This document shows positions 38,487-46,585 of a DNA stretch of 64,000 nt, piece by piece. The notes under the pieces were generated by a model, which made no database searches, had not been told where the DNA came from, and saw only the letters and a list, made by a program, of their open reading frames with translations. Positions within the stretch are counted from its first letter, which is position 1. Each line of letters opens with the position of its first letter. Position numbers and translations under genes: made by a program. The stretch covers positions 3,071,001 to 3,135,000 of the forward strand of contig NZ_JAUSYQ010000002.1 in the NCBI RefSeq assembly GCF_030816965.1, written 5' to 3'. Source of the DNA: Streptomyces canus. GTDB taxonomy: Bacteria > Actinomycetota > Actinomycetes > Streptomycetales > Streptomycetaceae.

Positions 38487-39863
38487 GTGACCGGCCTGTC
38501 ATCGCGTGCTGCCCTCGATGGTGCGGCACAGCCAGCCTTCGATCCGAGGATCTCCGTGCCGTCCTTTTCCTCCGATATACCCGATTCCATTCGATCTGCC
38601 CCGTCGAGTCTGTGGCGGGACCGTGACTTCCGTCGCCTCTGGGTGGGCCAGACGGCCTCCCAACTCGGTGAACACACAACTCTGTTGGTGTTGCCGCTCT
38701 TCGCCGTCCTGACACTCGACGCCGGCGCCGGCCAGCTGGGTGTCCTGCGAGCGGTGGGGCAGGCACCGATCCTGTTGCTCACGCTCTTCGTCGGCGCGTG
38801 GGTGGACAGATGGCGGACCCGCACGGTGATGGTGCTGACGGACGCCGGCCGGACCCTGGCACTGGGCGCCGCCGCCCTGGGCGGTCTCCTCGGTCTGCTC
38901 GGCCTGCCCGCGCTGCTCGTGGTCACCTTCACCGTGGGAGCCCTGTCCGTGTTCTTCGACGTGGCCTACCAGGCGTCTCTCGTGCGGCTGGTGAGACGTG
39001 ATCAGCTGGTGCGGGGCAACAGCGCGCTCGAGGGCAGCCGGTCCGCGGCCCAGATCGGCGGTCCCGCCCTCGGCGGTGCGCTGGTGTCACTGCTGTCGGC
39101 GCCGATCGCCGCAGCCGCCGGCGCGCTGTTCTTCGCGCTGTCGTTCCTGTCGATCCGGCGGATCCGTCACCGCGAATCGATCCCGGCGCATTCGGAACGG
39201 CCCCCTCGCACAGGGCGGCGTATCCACGAGGGCCTCCGTTTCGTCGCCGGCGACCCCTTGCTGCGGACCGTGTGCCTGGCCTCGGCCGCCTTCCAGTTCT
39301 GCTTCGCGGCCATGATGACCGTCTATCTGCTCTTCCTGCCGCGGGAGCTGCACCTGTCGGGCACCGCCGTCGGGCTGGCCCTCGCGGCGACGGGGCCGGG
39401 CGCGCTCCTGGGCTCGGTGCTGGCCGCCCGGCTGCCGGGCCGGTTCGGTTACGGCGTGGTGCTCATGTCCGCGGCGGCACTCGGCGACGGCGCGTTCCTG
39501 TGCGTGCCCGCGCTGCACGGCTCCACCGCGGTGACGCTTCCCGTGCTCCTCGCGGTCGGCTTCGTGTTCGGGGCGGGTGGCCAGTTGGTGAACGTCACGG
39601 TCATGGCCGTCCGGCAGACGGCCACCCCGGACGGGATGCAGGGCCGCGCGGCCGCCACGATCACGTTCGTCGGCATGGGGATGACCCCGCTCGGCTCCCT
39701 GCTCGGCGGATTCCTCGCGCAGGAGTGGGGATTGCGCACCAGTCTCCTGGTGACGGCGGCGGGCATGCTGCTGTCCCCGGTGGTGATGGCCCTGTCCCCG
39801 CTCGCTCGCCTGGGACGGTCGCTTCCAGCACGCGAAGGACGCACCGACCCGACGTCACCCTGA
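38487..39863 (+). CDS. MFS transporter, EntS-like (DHA3)
   Basis: A 458-aa, 12-segment MFS exporter. LWRDRDFRRLWVGQTASQLGEHTTLLVLPLFAVL is the standard opening of the DHA3/EntS family, followed by GAWVDRWRTRTVMVLTDAGRTLALG and VFFDVAYQASLVRLVRRDQLVRGNSALEGSRSAAQIGGPALGG. Members export siderophores or macrolides; no siderophore genes are near. GTG 38487 gives a 45-residue hydrophilic lead; GTG at 38556 is an alternative. Confidence 0.82.
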   Translation: MTGLSSRAALDGAAQPAFDPRISVPSFSSDIPDSIRSAPSSLWRDRDFRRLWVGQTASQLGEHTTLLVLPLFAVLTLDAGAGQLGVLRAVGQAPILLLTLFVGAWVDRWRTRTVMVLTDAGRTLALGAAALGGLLGLLGLPALLVVTFTVGALSVFFDVAYQASLVRLVRRDQLVRGNSALEGSRSAAQIGGPALGGALVSLLSAPIAAAAGALFFALSFLSIRRIRHRESIPAHSERPPRTGRRIHEGLRFVAGDPLLRTVCLASAAFQFCFAAMMTVYLLFLPRELHLSGTAVGLALAATGPGALLGSVLAARLPGRFGYGVVLMSAAALGDGAFLCVPALHGSTAVTLPVLLAVGFVFGAGGQLVNVTVMAVRQTATPDGMQGRAAATITFVGMGMTPLGSLLGGFLAQEWGLRTSLLVTAAGMLLSPVVMALSPLARLGRSLPAREGRTDPTSP

Positions 39864-39951
39864 TGCCGGTGGGCGGGACCGACCGCCCCCGTTCGCATGA
39901 ACCTCCCGAAGCCACTCGCAACCCAAAATCGAACAGGCGTAGCATTGTGCC

Positions 39952-40290
39952 GTGGCTACGACCTATGACTTTCCGAGTGACCTCCTCGCCGGTCAGGAGG
40001 AGCTGCATCAGGTCCGGGCCGAGCTGTCGGCCCTGCTCAAGCGGCTTCCCTGGTCGGTCGCGCCGCTGGACGGCTTCAGCGACAGCAACGGCTGGCGGAA
40101 GGTGGAGCGCCCCGCCTCCCCCGGCTGGACGCCCGACGAACAGGCCGAGGTGGAAAAGCTCCGGCAGCGCGAACACGAACTCGCGGTCTTCGTCACCACC
40201 CACCGCTTCTGGACGGAAGTGGCGACATCGGAACGCGTGGACGCCCGCACCAAGCTGAAGCACGCGTCCCGCAGGCCGGAAACCGGCTGA
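39952..40290 (+). CDS. Conserved hypothetical protein
   Basis: A 112-aa soluble, charged protein starting MATTYDFPSDLLAGQEELHQV. The order (AELSALLKRLPWSV, WTPDEQAEVEKLRQREHELAVFVTTHRFW, ARTKLKHASR) suggests a helical hairpin. I recall it as a conserved streptomycete protein without assigned function. GTG 39952 is used. Followed by a strong terminator and the tRNA gene on the opposite strand. Confidence 0.7.
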   Translation: MATTYDFPSDLLAGQEELHQVRAELSALLKRLPWSVAPLDGFSDSNGWRKVERPASPGWTPDEQAEVEKLRQREHELAVFVTTHRFWTEVATSERVDARTKLKHASRRPETG

Positions 40291-40297
40291 ACGACAA

Positions 40298-40328
40298 AGG
40301 ACCCCGGCCGAAGATCGGCCGGGGTCCT
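40298..40328 (+). terminator. Hairpin terminator before tRNA-Val
   Basis: A 14-bp perfect stem, AGGACCCCGGCCGA with TCGGCCGGGGTCCT, has a 3-nt loop and is followed by CTTTCC. It lies 8 bp after the stop of the hypothetical gene and 11 bp from the 3' end of the tRNA, so it can serve both strands. Confidence 0.85.
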
Positions 40329-40338
40329 CTTTCCGGTG

Positions 40339-40410
<72 letters not shown>

Positions 40411-40798
40411 GAGACGAGTCGACAGCCTACCTTGCCCGGGACCCTGTCCCGCAAACCGCTCCGGTGGAGCGGGGGCCCCGCACGCCGGCACCGTACCCGG
40501 CGTCCCAGATCGCATGATCACGTCAGCCCGATCGGCCCAGGGCACCGCAAGCCTGCGGGCCGATCATCACCCGATCGAGCCAACTCGACCTCAATCACGC
40601 TCTCCGGGAAGCAGCTGCAAACCCTTGGCCGGGGCCCGGCGGAGTCAGGGCAGGAGTCAGGGTTGATACGGGGGAAAACCCCACCCTCGATCCGGGAGCG
40701 ACCCGGATCCCCCGCGGGAGCCCCGGTCCCTAGGGTCGAAGCAGGGTCGCGGACTGCCCGCGGCCGCCCGTCCAGGGCTAGATCAGGGGGAGATCGTC
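40411..40798. other. Intergenic stretch between tRNA-Val and DUF4097 gene
   Basis: No gene, repeat or clear hairpin was recognised in these 388 bases. They must hold the promoters of the tRNA gene (minus strand) and the lipoprotein gene (plus strand). The lipoprotein start is preceded by GGGGGAG. Confidence 0.5.
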
Positions 40799-41569
40799 AT
40801 GGTCCGTTCCGTTCCCGTACGTGCCGCCACCGCGGCCGGAGTCGTCGCGCTCGTCGTCGCGGGGGCCACCGCCTGCGGCGCCTCCGCCGGGGACGACAAG
40901 ACCCCCGACCACAAGTCCTTCGCCCTCCACGGCCGCACCCTCACCGTCGACTCCGACGACTCGGCGCTGGAGATCGTCGCCGCCGATTCGAACAAGGCGG
41001 GCACGGTCGAGGTCACCCGCTGGTTCCAGGGGACCGTCGCCGTCGGCAAGGACCCCGAGGTGACCTGGTCGATGAAGGACGACCGGCTGGTGCTGCGCAT
41101 GAAGTGCAGCGGTGTCGTCGCCGACTGCGCCGCCAAGCACCGCATCGAGGTGCCGCGGGACATCAGCGTGAAGATCCAGGACGGCGACGGCAGTGTGCGG
41201 GCCCGCGGGTTCACCCGGCCGCTGAGCATCAGCACCGGCGACGGTTCCGTGCGGGTCACCGACTCCAGTGGGCCGCTGGAGCTGCACACCGGCGACGGCT
41301 CCATGAGGGCGGACGTCACCTCCCGCCGCATCACCGCCCGTACCGGCGACGGCTCGCTCCACCTGGAACTCGGCGCCGTACCGGACCGGGTGGAGACCCG
41401 CAGCGGTGACGGCTCCGTGACCGTCGAGCTGCCGAAGGCCACCTACCGCGTGGACACCAAGACCGGCGACGGAGGGGTCGACGTGTCCGTGCCCCGGTCC
41501 GACTCCAGCGACCACGTGGTGTCCGCCCAGAGCGGAGACGGGAAGGTCACGGTGCGAACCGCGAACTAA
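40799..41569 (+). CDS. DUF4097 beta-helix lipoprotein
   Basis: A 256-aa exported protein. Residues 1-26 form a signal sequence whose end, AGATACGAS, fits a lipobox with the acylated Cys. The rest is a right-handed beta-repeat of the DUF4097 type. At least six turns carry the motif GDGS or GDGG (KIQDGDGSVRARG, ISTGDGSVRVTD, LHTGDGSMRAD, ARTGDGSLHLE, TRSGDGSVTVE, TKTGDGGVDVS), spaced 17-25 residues. Such proteins are surface proteins of unknown role, often next to envelope-stress genes. It is followed 80 bp later by a coiled-coil membrane protein gene. Confidence 0.85.
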   Translation: MVRSVPVRAATAAGVVALVVAGATACGASAGDDKTPDHKSFALHGRTLTVDSDDSALEIVAADSNKAGTVEVTRWFQGTVAVGKDPEVTWSMKDDRLVLRMKCSGVVADCAAKHRIEVPRDISVKIQDGDGSVRARGFTRPLSISTGDGSVRVTDSSGPLELHTGDGSMRADVTSRRITARTGDGSLHLELGAVPDRVETRSGDGSVTVELPKATYRVDTKTGDGGVDVSVPRSDSSDHVVSAQSGDGKVTVRTAN

Positions 41570-41649
41570 CCGGGCCGTGTGTTCGTCCCTTACCGGTGGG
41601 AGAATGACACCGGGCACCGCCAGGACGGACCACAGCACGGGAGAGGGAT

Positions 41650-43026
41650 GTGACGGCGACACCATCGCAGCCGTACTCGTCGTCGTCGGTGCCGCGCGCA
41701 CACCGCCAGGCGCTCAAGGACACCCTCACCCTCGTCGGTCTGCCCCTGTTCGCCGCACTCGCGTTGCCGGCCGCGTTCGCCGGCGGCGGCACCCGGCGCT
41801 GGTTCGGCGGACGGGCGGAGAGCCAGCGGGCCGAGGCGCAGGCCGCGAAGGACGCGGCCGCCGCCGCGTTCTACGAACTGGACACCGCCCAGCGGGATCT
41901 GCGGATCTCGATCGAGACCATCACGGCCGTGGACGACTCCCCCGCCGCCCGGCGGGCGGTCGCCGACTTCCAGGCGATCAGCGGGCGGATCGACGAGGCC
42001 AGTAGTCACTACATCGAGGCCGTCGACGCCCATGATCTCGACCGGGACGACCTGGAGGCCTCGGTCGCCGCACACGCGCGTACCGAGCTCACCCGGGCCA
42101 AGGACGACCTCGTCAACGTCAAGCGGGAGCTGGACCGTTTCGGCGACAGCCTCGGACCGCTGCTGGGCAAGGCCGAGACCCAGCTCGCCCGCCTCGCCCC
42201 GGCGGTCGAGCGGGCCCGGCAGGGGCTGCTGGCCGCCTCCAACGCCCTGGACGCCGTACGGAAGTCGGGGCTGAAGGCGGACGACCTCGCCGCCCGGCTC
42301 GCCGCCCTCGGCCCCGAACTGACCAAGCTCAATCAGGGCGCGGGACAGCACGGCGTGCCGCAGACCCTGGAGCGGGCCGAACGGGTCGCGCGGGAGGCCG
42401 AGTCGATCCGGGTGGAGGCCGAGCGGCTGCCGGAACGGGCCGCGGAGATCGACCACCGGCTCGTCTCCCTGCGCACCCGCGCCGAGGCCCTCACCACCCG
42501 CGCGGGCCAGGTCGACCCGGTGCTCAGCGAACTGCGCCGCCGGTTCACGGCCGCCTGCTGGCAGGACCTCCAGCACGTCCCGGACCAGGCCACGGAGAAC
42601 GTACGGCAGGCCGAGCAGAAACTCCGCGAGGCCCGCGCCGCGCGGGACGAACAGCGCTGGCCGGACGCGACCTCCCTGCTCTCCACGGTCCGCGCCCTGC
42701 TCAACACCACCGACGAGTCCGTCTCCGCCGCCGGCGACCGGCTGCGCCGGCTGAACGCCGTGCAGAAGGACCCCCAGCAGGAGATCGACCGCACCCGCTT
42801 CGCCATCCGCGACGCCCAACGCCTCGCCATGAGCGGCCGCAACACCCCCGACCCCAGGCACGCCCGCCCGTTGGACGACTCCGTGGCCCGCCTGGACCGG
42901 GCGATCGGCACCCTGGAGGGCCGCCACCCCGACTACTGGCACTTCCTGACCGAGACGGAAGCGGTACGGCAGACGGTGGCGCGGGTGGTCTCGCAGATCC
43001 GTGAGGAGCGCGGGGGCTCGCACTGA
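41650..43026 (+). CDS. Long coiled-coil protein with N-terminal membrane segment
   Basis: A 458-aa protein. A hydrophobic stretch (LTLVGLPLFAALALPAAFAGGG, residues 26-47) is followed by about 400 residues of charged alpha helix with heptad character: AQAAKDAAAAAFYELDTAQRD, ELTRAKDDLVNVKRELDRF, QTLERAERVAREAESIRVEAERLPE and LREARAARDEQRWPDATSLL. No enzymatic motif. It could scaffold the envelope or act like phage-shock/spectrin-type proteins; that is speculation. GTG 41650 follows GGGAGAGG. Confidence 0.65.
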   Translation: MTATPSQPYSSSSVPRAHRQALKDTLTLVGLPLFAALALPAAFAGGGTRRWFGGRAESQRAEAQAAKDAAAAAFYELDTAQRDLRISIETITAVDDSPAARRAVADFQAISGRIDEASSHYIEAVDAHDLDRDDLEASVAAHARTELTRAKDDLVNVKRELDRFGDSLGPLLGKAETQLARLAPAVERARQGLLAASNALDAVRKSGLKADDLAARLAALGPELTKLNQGAGQHGVPQTLERAERVAREAESIRVEAERLPERAAEIDHRLVSLRTRAEALTTRAGQVDPVLSELRRRFTAACWQDLQHVPDQATENVRQAEQKLREARAARDEQRWPDATSLLSTVRALLNTTDESVSAAGDRLRRLNAVQKDPQQEIDRTRFAIRDAQRLAMSGRNTPDPRHARPLDDSVARLDRAIGTLEGRHPDYWHFLTETEAVRQTVARVVSQIREERGGSH

Positions 43027-43124
43027 GAGTGCGTCGCTCGTCGACTACTCACGAGCGGGAGATTGAATCTCGCACGAGACAGACAAATCTCCCTTTTTGC
43101 CGCCGCTTTCTCGGCACCGCGTCC

Positions 43125-44489
43125 TCAGACGCGCTGCCACAGGGCCGGAGCGAGGGCCGGCTGCCACGCGGCCTGTGCCTGATGGGGCTGCAGGCACTCG
43201 TAGGAGACGCCGTCGTGGGTCACCCGCGCGCCCGCCTCGTACACCCGGCCCGCGGCCCAGCCACCCGTCTGACCGTCCTCGGGGACGGTGGCACCGCTCG
43301 TTCCGGTGCTTGTCCTGAGAGTGAGGCCGTAGGTGCTGAGCAGCGGGTTGATCGGCTGGTAGAAGGTCGTTCCGCCGCTCGTGCAGTCGCCGGAACCCCC
43401 GGACGTGACGCCCTGGGCCTGGGCTCCCGAGATGTACGAGCCACCGGAGTCGCCCGGCTCCGCGCACACCGTCGTACGGGTCACGCCGTCGATGGTGCCC
43501 TCGGCGTAGGTGACGCTCGTGTCGTGCTGCTCGATCGTGCCGCAGTGCCAGCCGCTGGTGGAACCGGACCGGCACACCGCGGCACCCGTCAGGGCCTGCA
43601 CCGAGCCGGCGGTCTGAACGTCCTGGCCGCCCTCCCCCTTGACGGCGGGCGTCGCGGTCCAGTCACTGTTGACGCCCACCCATGCCATGTCCCGCCCGGG
43701 GAAGACGGACGCCTGGAAGGTGCCCTGGGCGACCTGGTTGAACCCGGTGGTCTTCGCCCCCGCCTTCCCACAGTGGCCGGCCGTCGCGAACCCCTGCTGG
43801 TCGCCCTTGGTGACGCCGAATCCCACGGAACAGCGGGCCGTGCCGTCGATGTAGAAGGCGTCACCGCCCCGGATGTCGTACAGGGCGCGCGGCTGGTCGG
43901 CCGACACCTTGACGTCCACGATCGCGCTGTCGACGCCGGCGGCCGCGATGAGCGTGTTGGCGGCGCCGCGGCTCTTCGCCTGCACCGTCACCCGGTTGGT
44001 CCGAACGTCGATGTAGCGGACCGGCGTGTCCAGGGCCTCGCCGGTCACGGAGGCGTCCAACTTCGCCTTGGCGGTCTTCAGGTCCTGCAGCGGGGTTTTG
44101 ACGACCACTGCCCGCGCTCCACCGGCCTCGATGGCGGGGGTGTCCGCGGCATCGGTGGTCGCGACCGTCAGGTCCGCGGAGGTGTCGCCGCTCACCCACG
44201 CTCCAGCGAACCGCTTGCCCAGCGCGTTCTGGAGGCGGCCGGCGCGAGCGCCCGCTTCGGCCTCGTTGACCAGGCGCGTCCTGGCCTGATCCTCGGTCAG
44301 GCGCAGATCACGCTTCAGCGCCCGCAGGACCGCGGGCGAGGGATTGTTCGCGTCGAGCGTCCCGGTGGCGGAGGGCGCCGGCGTCGGCGCGGGGGGCTCT
44401 ACGGCCGCGGCCGCGGGCAGCCCCGTGAGCACGAGGGCACTGAGCAGCGTCAACGCGGCACAGCCGGCCGAAGCGTGTCTGTGGACCAT
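43125..44489 (-). CDS. Streptogrisin-type S1 serine protease with chitin-binding domain
   Basis: A 454-aa secreted zymogen. Residues 1-35 are the signal peptide (ALTLLSALVLTGLPAAAA). A pro-region (ALKRDLRLTEDQARTRLVNEAEAG; PLQDLKTAKAKLDASVTGEALD) precedes the chymotrypsin-fold protease: His in ATAGHCGKAG, Asp in GRDMAWVGV and Ser in EPGDSGGSYISG. A linker of Thr/Ser leads to a C-terminal carbohydrate-binding module of family 5/12 (WAAGRVYEAGARVTHDGVSYEC, ending ALWQRV). This is the streptogrisin C layout: a protease tethered to chitin. ATG 44489 has a GAGGAG site. Confidence 0.92.
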   Translation of the reverse strand: MVHRHASAGCAALTLLSALVLTGLPAAAAVEPPAPTPAPSATGTLDANNPSPAVLRALKRDLRLTEDQARTRLVNEAEAGARAGRLQNALGKRFAGAWVSGDTSADLTVATTDAADTPAIEAGGARAVVVKTPLQDLKTAKAKLDASVTGEALDTPVRYIDVRTNRVTVQAKSRGAANTLIAAAGVDSAIVDVKVSADQPRALYDIRGGDAFYIDGTARCSVGFGVTKGDQQGFATAGHCGKAGAKTTGFNQVAQGTFQASVFPGRDMAWVGVNSDWTATPAVKGEGGQDVQTAGSVQALTGAAVCRSGSTSGWHCGTIEQHDTSVTYAEGTIDGVTRTTVCAEPGDSGGSYISGAQAQGVTSGGSGDCTSGGTTFYQPINPLLSTYGLTLRTSTGTSGATVPEDGQTGGWAAGRVYEAGARVTHDGVSYECLQPHQAQAAWQPALAPALWQRV

Positions 44490-44871
44490 CAGGCATCTCC
44501 TCGGTGCGAGTACAAAAGGTCTCGAATCCCTAGGTTTTGCCGAGAACGCCACAGACGATGTCCGCTTCCTGCCCGTTCCACGCATCGGACGACAAGAAAG
44601 GGCCGCCCGGCGGAGCACGGGATGCCGGCGGGCCGACACCGGCCGCCGGTGCCCGGCAGTTCCTCAGGCGGGCTGGAGGCCCGGTTCCTGAAGTCGGCCC
44701 GCTCCTGCTTGCGGTCGAGTGTGAACGGATCGCTGGGAATCCTCGCCGCGGTGACCGTGAGAAAGCGGCGCCGCTCGAAGTACCGGGCGGCGGCGAGCAG
44801 TTCGGGATGACACTAATCGAACAAAGATCAGAATTCGGGCACCCAGCCGGGGCGCCGGTTAACCTGTGCTC
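44490..44871. other. Intergenic stretch upstream of protease gene
   Basis: No complete gene is seen in these 382 bases. The minus strand near 44670-44815 can be read as RYFERRRFLTVTAARIPSD and PFTLDRKQERADF, which carries a twin-arginine-like RRRFLT core and might be the relic of a Tat-exported protein; it has no start and soon loses any pattern. The right end holds the leaderless promoter of the FmdB gene. Confidence 0.4.
44860..44865 (+). promoter_or_regulatory. Leaderless -10 element of the FmdB-like gene
   Basis: TAACCT ends 6 bp before the ATG at 44872 and no ribosome site is present, the signature of a leaderless actinobacterial promoter (TANNNT about 7 bp before the start codon). Confidence 0.6.
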
Positions 44872-45096
44872 ATGCCTCGCTACGAGTACCGCTGCCGGAC
44901 CTGCGGCGACACCTTCGAACTGAGCCGTCCCATGGCCGAGTCCTCCGCCCCCGCCGACTGCCCGGCGGGCCACGACGACACGGTGAAGCTGCTGTCGACG
45001 GTGGCGGTGGGCGGCTCGGCGTCCGCGTCGGCCCCGGCGCCCCAGGCGGGTGGGGGCGGTGGAGGCGGCTGCTGCGGCGGAGGCTGCTGCGGCTGA
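44872..45096 (+). CDS. FmdB-type zinc ribbon protein
   Basis: A 74-aa protein. Residues 1-35 form a zinc ribbon (PRYEYRCRTCGDTFELSRPM, then CPAGH) as in FmdB/CxxC regulators. The C-terminus is a Gly/Cys-rich tail (GGGGGGGCCGGGCCG) that may bind a second metal. The ATG at 44872 is taken because the message appears leaderless. Role unknown; homologues are linked to formamidase and 5-formyltetrahydrofolate cyclo-ligase loci. Confidence 0.88.
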   Translation: MPRYEYRCRTCGDTFELSRPMAESSAPADCPAGHDDTVKLLSTVAVGGSASASAPAPQAGGGGGGGCCGGGCCG

Positions 45097-45113
45097 CCGC
45101 CGTACGCACCCCT

Positions 45114-45147
45114 CTTCAGGCTGCCTTCAGGTCGGCCTCCCTAGCGT
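45114..45147 (+). promoter_or_regulatory. Direct-repeat operator and leaderless promoter of DedA gene
   Basis: CTTCAGG occurs twice with an 11-bp period (45114-45120 and 45125-45131), followed 10 bp later by the -10 TAGCGT (45142-45147), which ends 6 bp before the ATG. Direct repeats one helical turn apart in place of a -35 box are typical of OmpR-type response-regulator binding and activated promoters. Confidence 0.55.
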
Positions 45148-45153
45148 GTGCCC

Positions 45154-45786
45154 ATGTCAGCCATCGCCTGGGTCAACGGCCTCATGGACACGCTCGGCGC
45201 GCCCGGTGCCGGGATCGCCGTCGCCCTGGAGAACCTCTTCCCGCCGATCCCGAGCGAGGCGATCCTGCCGCTCGCCGGCTTCGCGGCGAGCACCGGCCGG
45301 ATGAGCGTGGTCGCCGTGCTGCTGTGGACGACGGCGGGCTCGGTGATCGGTGCCCTCGCGCTCTACGGCGTCGGCGCGCTCCTCGGCCGGGACCGCACGG
45401 TGGCGCTCGCGGCCCGGCTGCCCCTCGTCAAGGTCTCGGACATCGAGAGGACCGAGGCCTGGTTCCTGCGCCACGGCACCAAGGCGGTGTTCTTCGGCCG
45501 GATGATCCCGGTCTTCCGCAGCCTCGTCTCCGTCCCGGCCGGCGTCGAACGCATGCCGCTGCCCGTGTTCCTGACGCTGACCACCTTGGGCAGCGCCCTG
45601 TGGAACACGGCGTTCGTCCTCGCGGGCCACGCCCTGGGCGCCAACTGGACCCAGGTCACCGACGTGGTGTCCGCGTACTCGAAGGTCGTCCTCGCGCTCG
45701 CCGCGCTCGCGGTCGTGGCCTTCGTCGCCGTACGACTGCTGCGGCGAGGCCGGCCGAGTCCTACTGAGGTGTCCGAGCCGTCCTGA
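45154..45786 (+). CDS. DedA-family membrane protein
   Basis: A 210-aa DedA protein with the complete family pattern: VALENLFPPIPSEAILPLAGFAAS (conserved Glu and Pro before the first re-entrant helix), GSVIGALALYGVGALLGRDR and the F-x-R-x(3)-P-x-x-R motif FFGRMIPVFRSLVSVPAGVERM. These proteins flip lipid carriers such as undecaprenyl phosphate and affect envelope integrity and peptide-antibiotic tolerance. A leaderless promoter with an OmpR-like direct repeat lies upstream. Its 3' end overlaps the convergent HAD gene by 26 bp. Confidence 0.92.
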   Translation: MSAIAWVNGLMDTLGAPGAGIAVALENLFPPIPSEAILPLAGFAASTGRMSVVAVLLWTTAGSVIGALALYGVGALLGRDRTVALAARLPLVKVSDIERTEAWFLRHGTKAVFFGRMIPVFRSLVSVPAGVERMPLPVFLTLTTLGSALWNTAFVLAGHALGANWTQVTDVVSAYSKVVLALAALAVVAFVAVRLLRRGRPSPTEVSEPS

Positions 45787-46585
45787 GGAACTCGCGCAGG
45801 ATCCGCTCCCCCGCCGCGACACCCCGCTCCGGCAGCGCGGTGATCGCCGGAGCCGTCCAGCCCACGTCCGCCAGCTCCCCGTGTCCGGGCCGCCAGCCCC
45901 GGTCGGCCGCGAGGAGCAGGTCGGCGTCCAGCAGGGAGTCACCCGCGGCCAGCGTCACGCAGGCCCCGGTGCGCCGGGCCACCTCGCGCATGGCCGCGCT
46001 CTTGGTGAGCGGCTTGGGGACGGCGTAGATCTTGCGGCCCTGGAGGGAGACCGTCCAGCCGCGGTTCTCGGCCCACACCGCGAGCTCCTTCACCCAGTCC
46101 TCGGGCAGCAGTTCACGCTCGACGACGAGGTAGACGAAGAGATCCTCGGCGATCCGGTGCTTGCGCACCCACAGGGGATCGGCCGTCTCCTGGAGGTGCG
46201 CGCGGATCTCCTCGAGAGGTGCGCACTCGTCGGCGAGGCGGGCCGTGACGCGGGTGTGCCAGTCGAGGTCGGTGACGCCGTCGACCAGCAGGTGGCCGCC
46301 GTTCGCGCAGATCGCGTAAGTGGGCGCGGGGCCCGGCAGGTTGATGCGCTGGTACTGCTTGCGGGTGCGGGTCGTCGTCGGCACGAAGACCGCCGTGTCC
46401 CCGAGCTCGGAGAGCAGCCCGGCCGCGGTCTCCGTCATGTACGACAGCGGCCTGCTCTCGTGCACCTCGACGCAGAGCAGCCTCGGCGCCCGCGCGTCCG
46501 GCATGGTGAGCGCCAGGGCGGCGGCGGAGTAGATGAGCGTACGGTCGAGGTCGCTCGCCACGAGCACCGGAGGCTGCGTCGGCAT
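45761..46585 (-). CDS. HAD-superfamily phosphatase of the Ter biosynthetic operon
   Basis: A 274-aa Cof/sucrose-phosphatase-type HAD enzyme: motif I LVASDLDRTLIYSAAAL, motif II VPTTTRTRKQYQRI, motif III Lys in PKPLTKSAAMREV and motif IV TLAAGDSLLDADLLLAAD. The start codon overlaps the stop of the double phosphoribosyltransferase gene (TGATG). HAD phosphatases are fixed members of the Ter-linked operon predicted to make a nucleoside-like metabolite, where this enzyme would dephosphorylate the product. Confidence 0.88.
   Translation of the reverse strand: MPTQPPVLVASDLDRTLIYSAAALALTMPDARAPRLLCVEVHESRPLSYMTETAAGLLSELGDTAVFVPTTTRTRKQYQRINLPGPAPTYAICANGGHLLVDGVTDLDWHTRVTARLADECAPLEEIRAHLQETADPLWVRKHRIAEDLFVYLVVERELLPEDWVKELAVWAENRGWTVSLQGRKIYAVPKPLTKSAAMREVARRTGACVTLAAGDSLLDADLLLAADRGWRPGHGELADVGWTAPAITALPERGVAAGERILREFLRTARTPQ

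Noticed and set aside
39871..39888. GGGCGG / CCGCCC hairpin after the EntS-like gene as a terminator
   Set aside because: Only six pairs and common by chance at this GC content.
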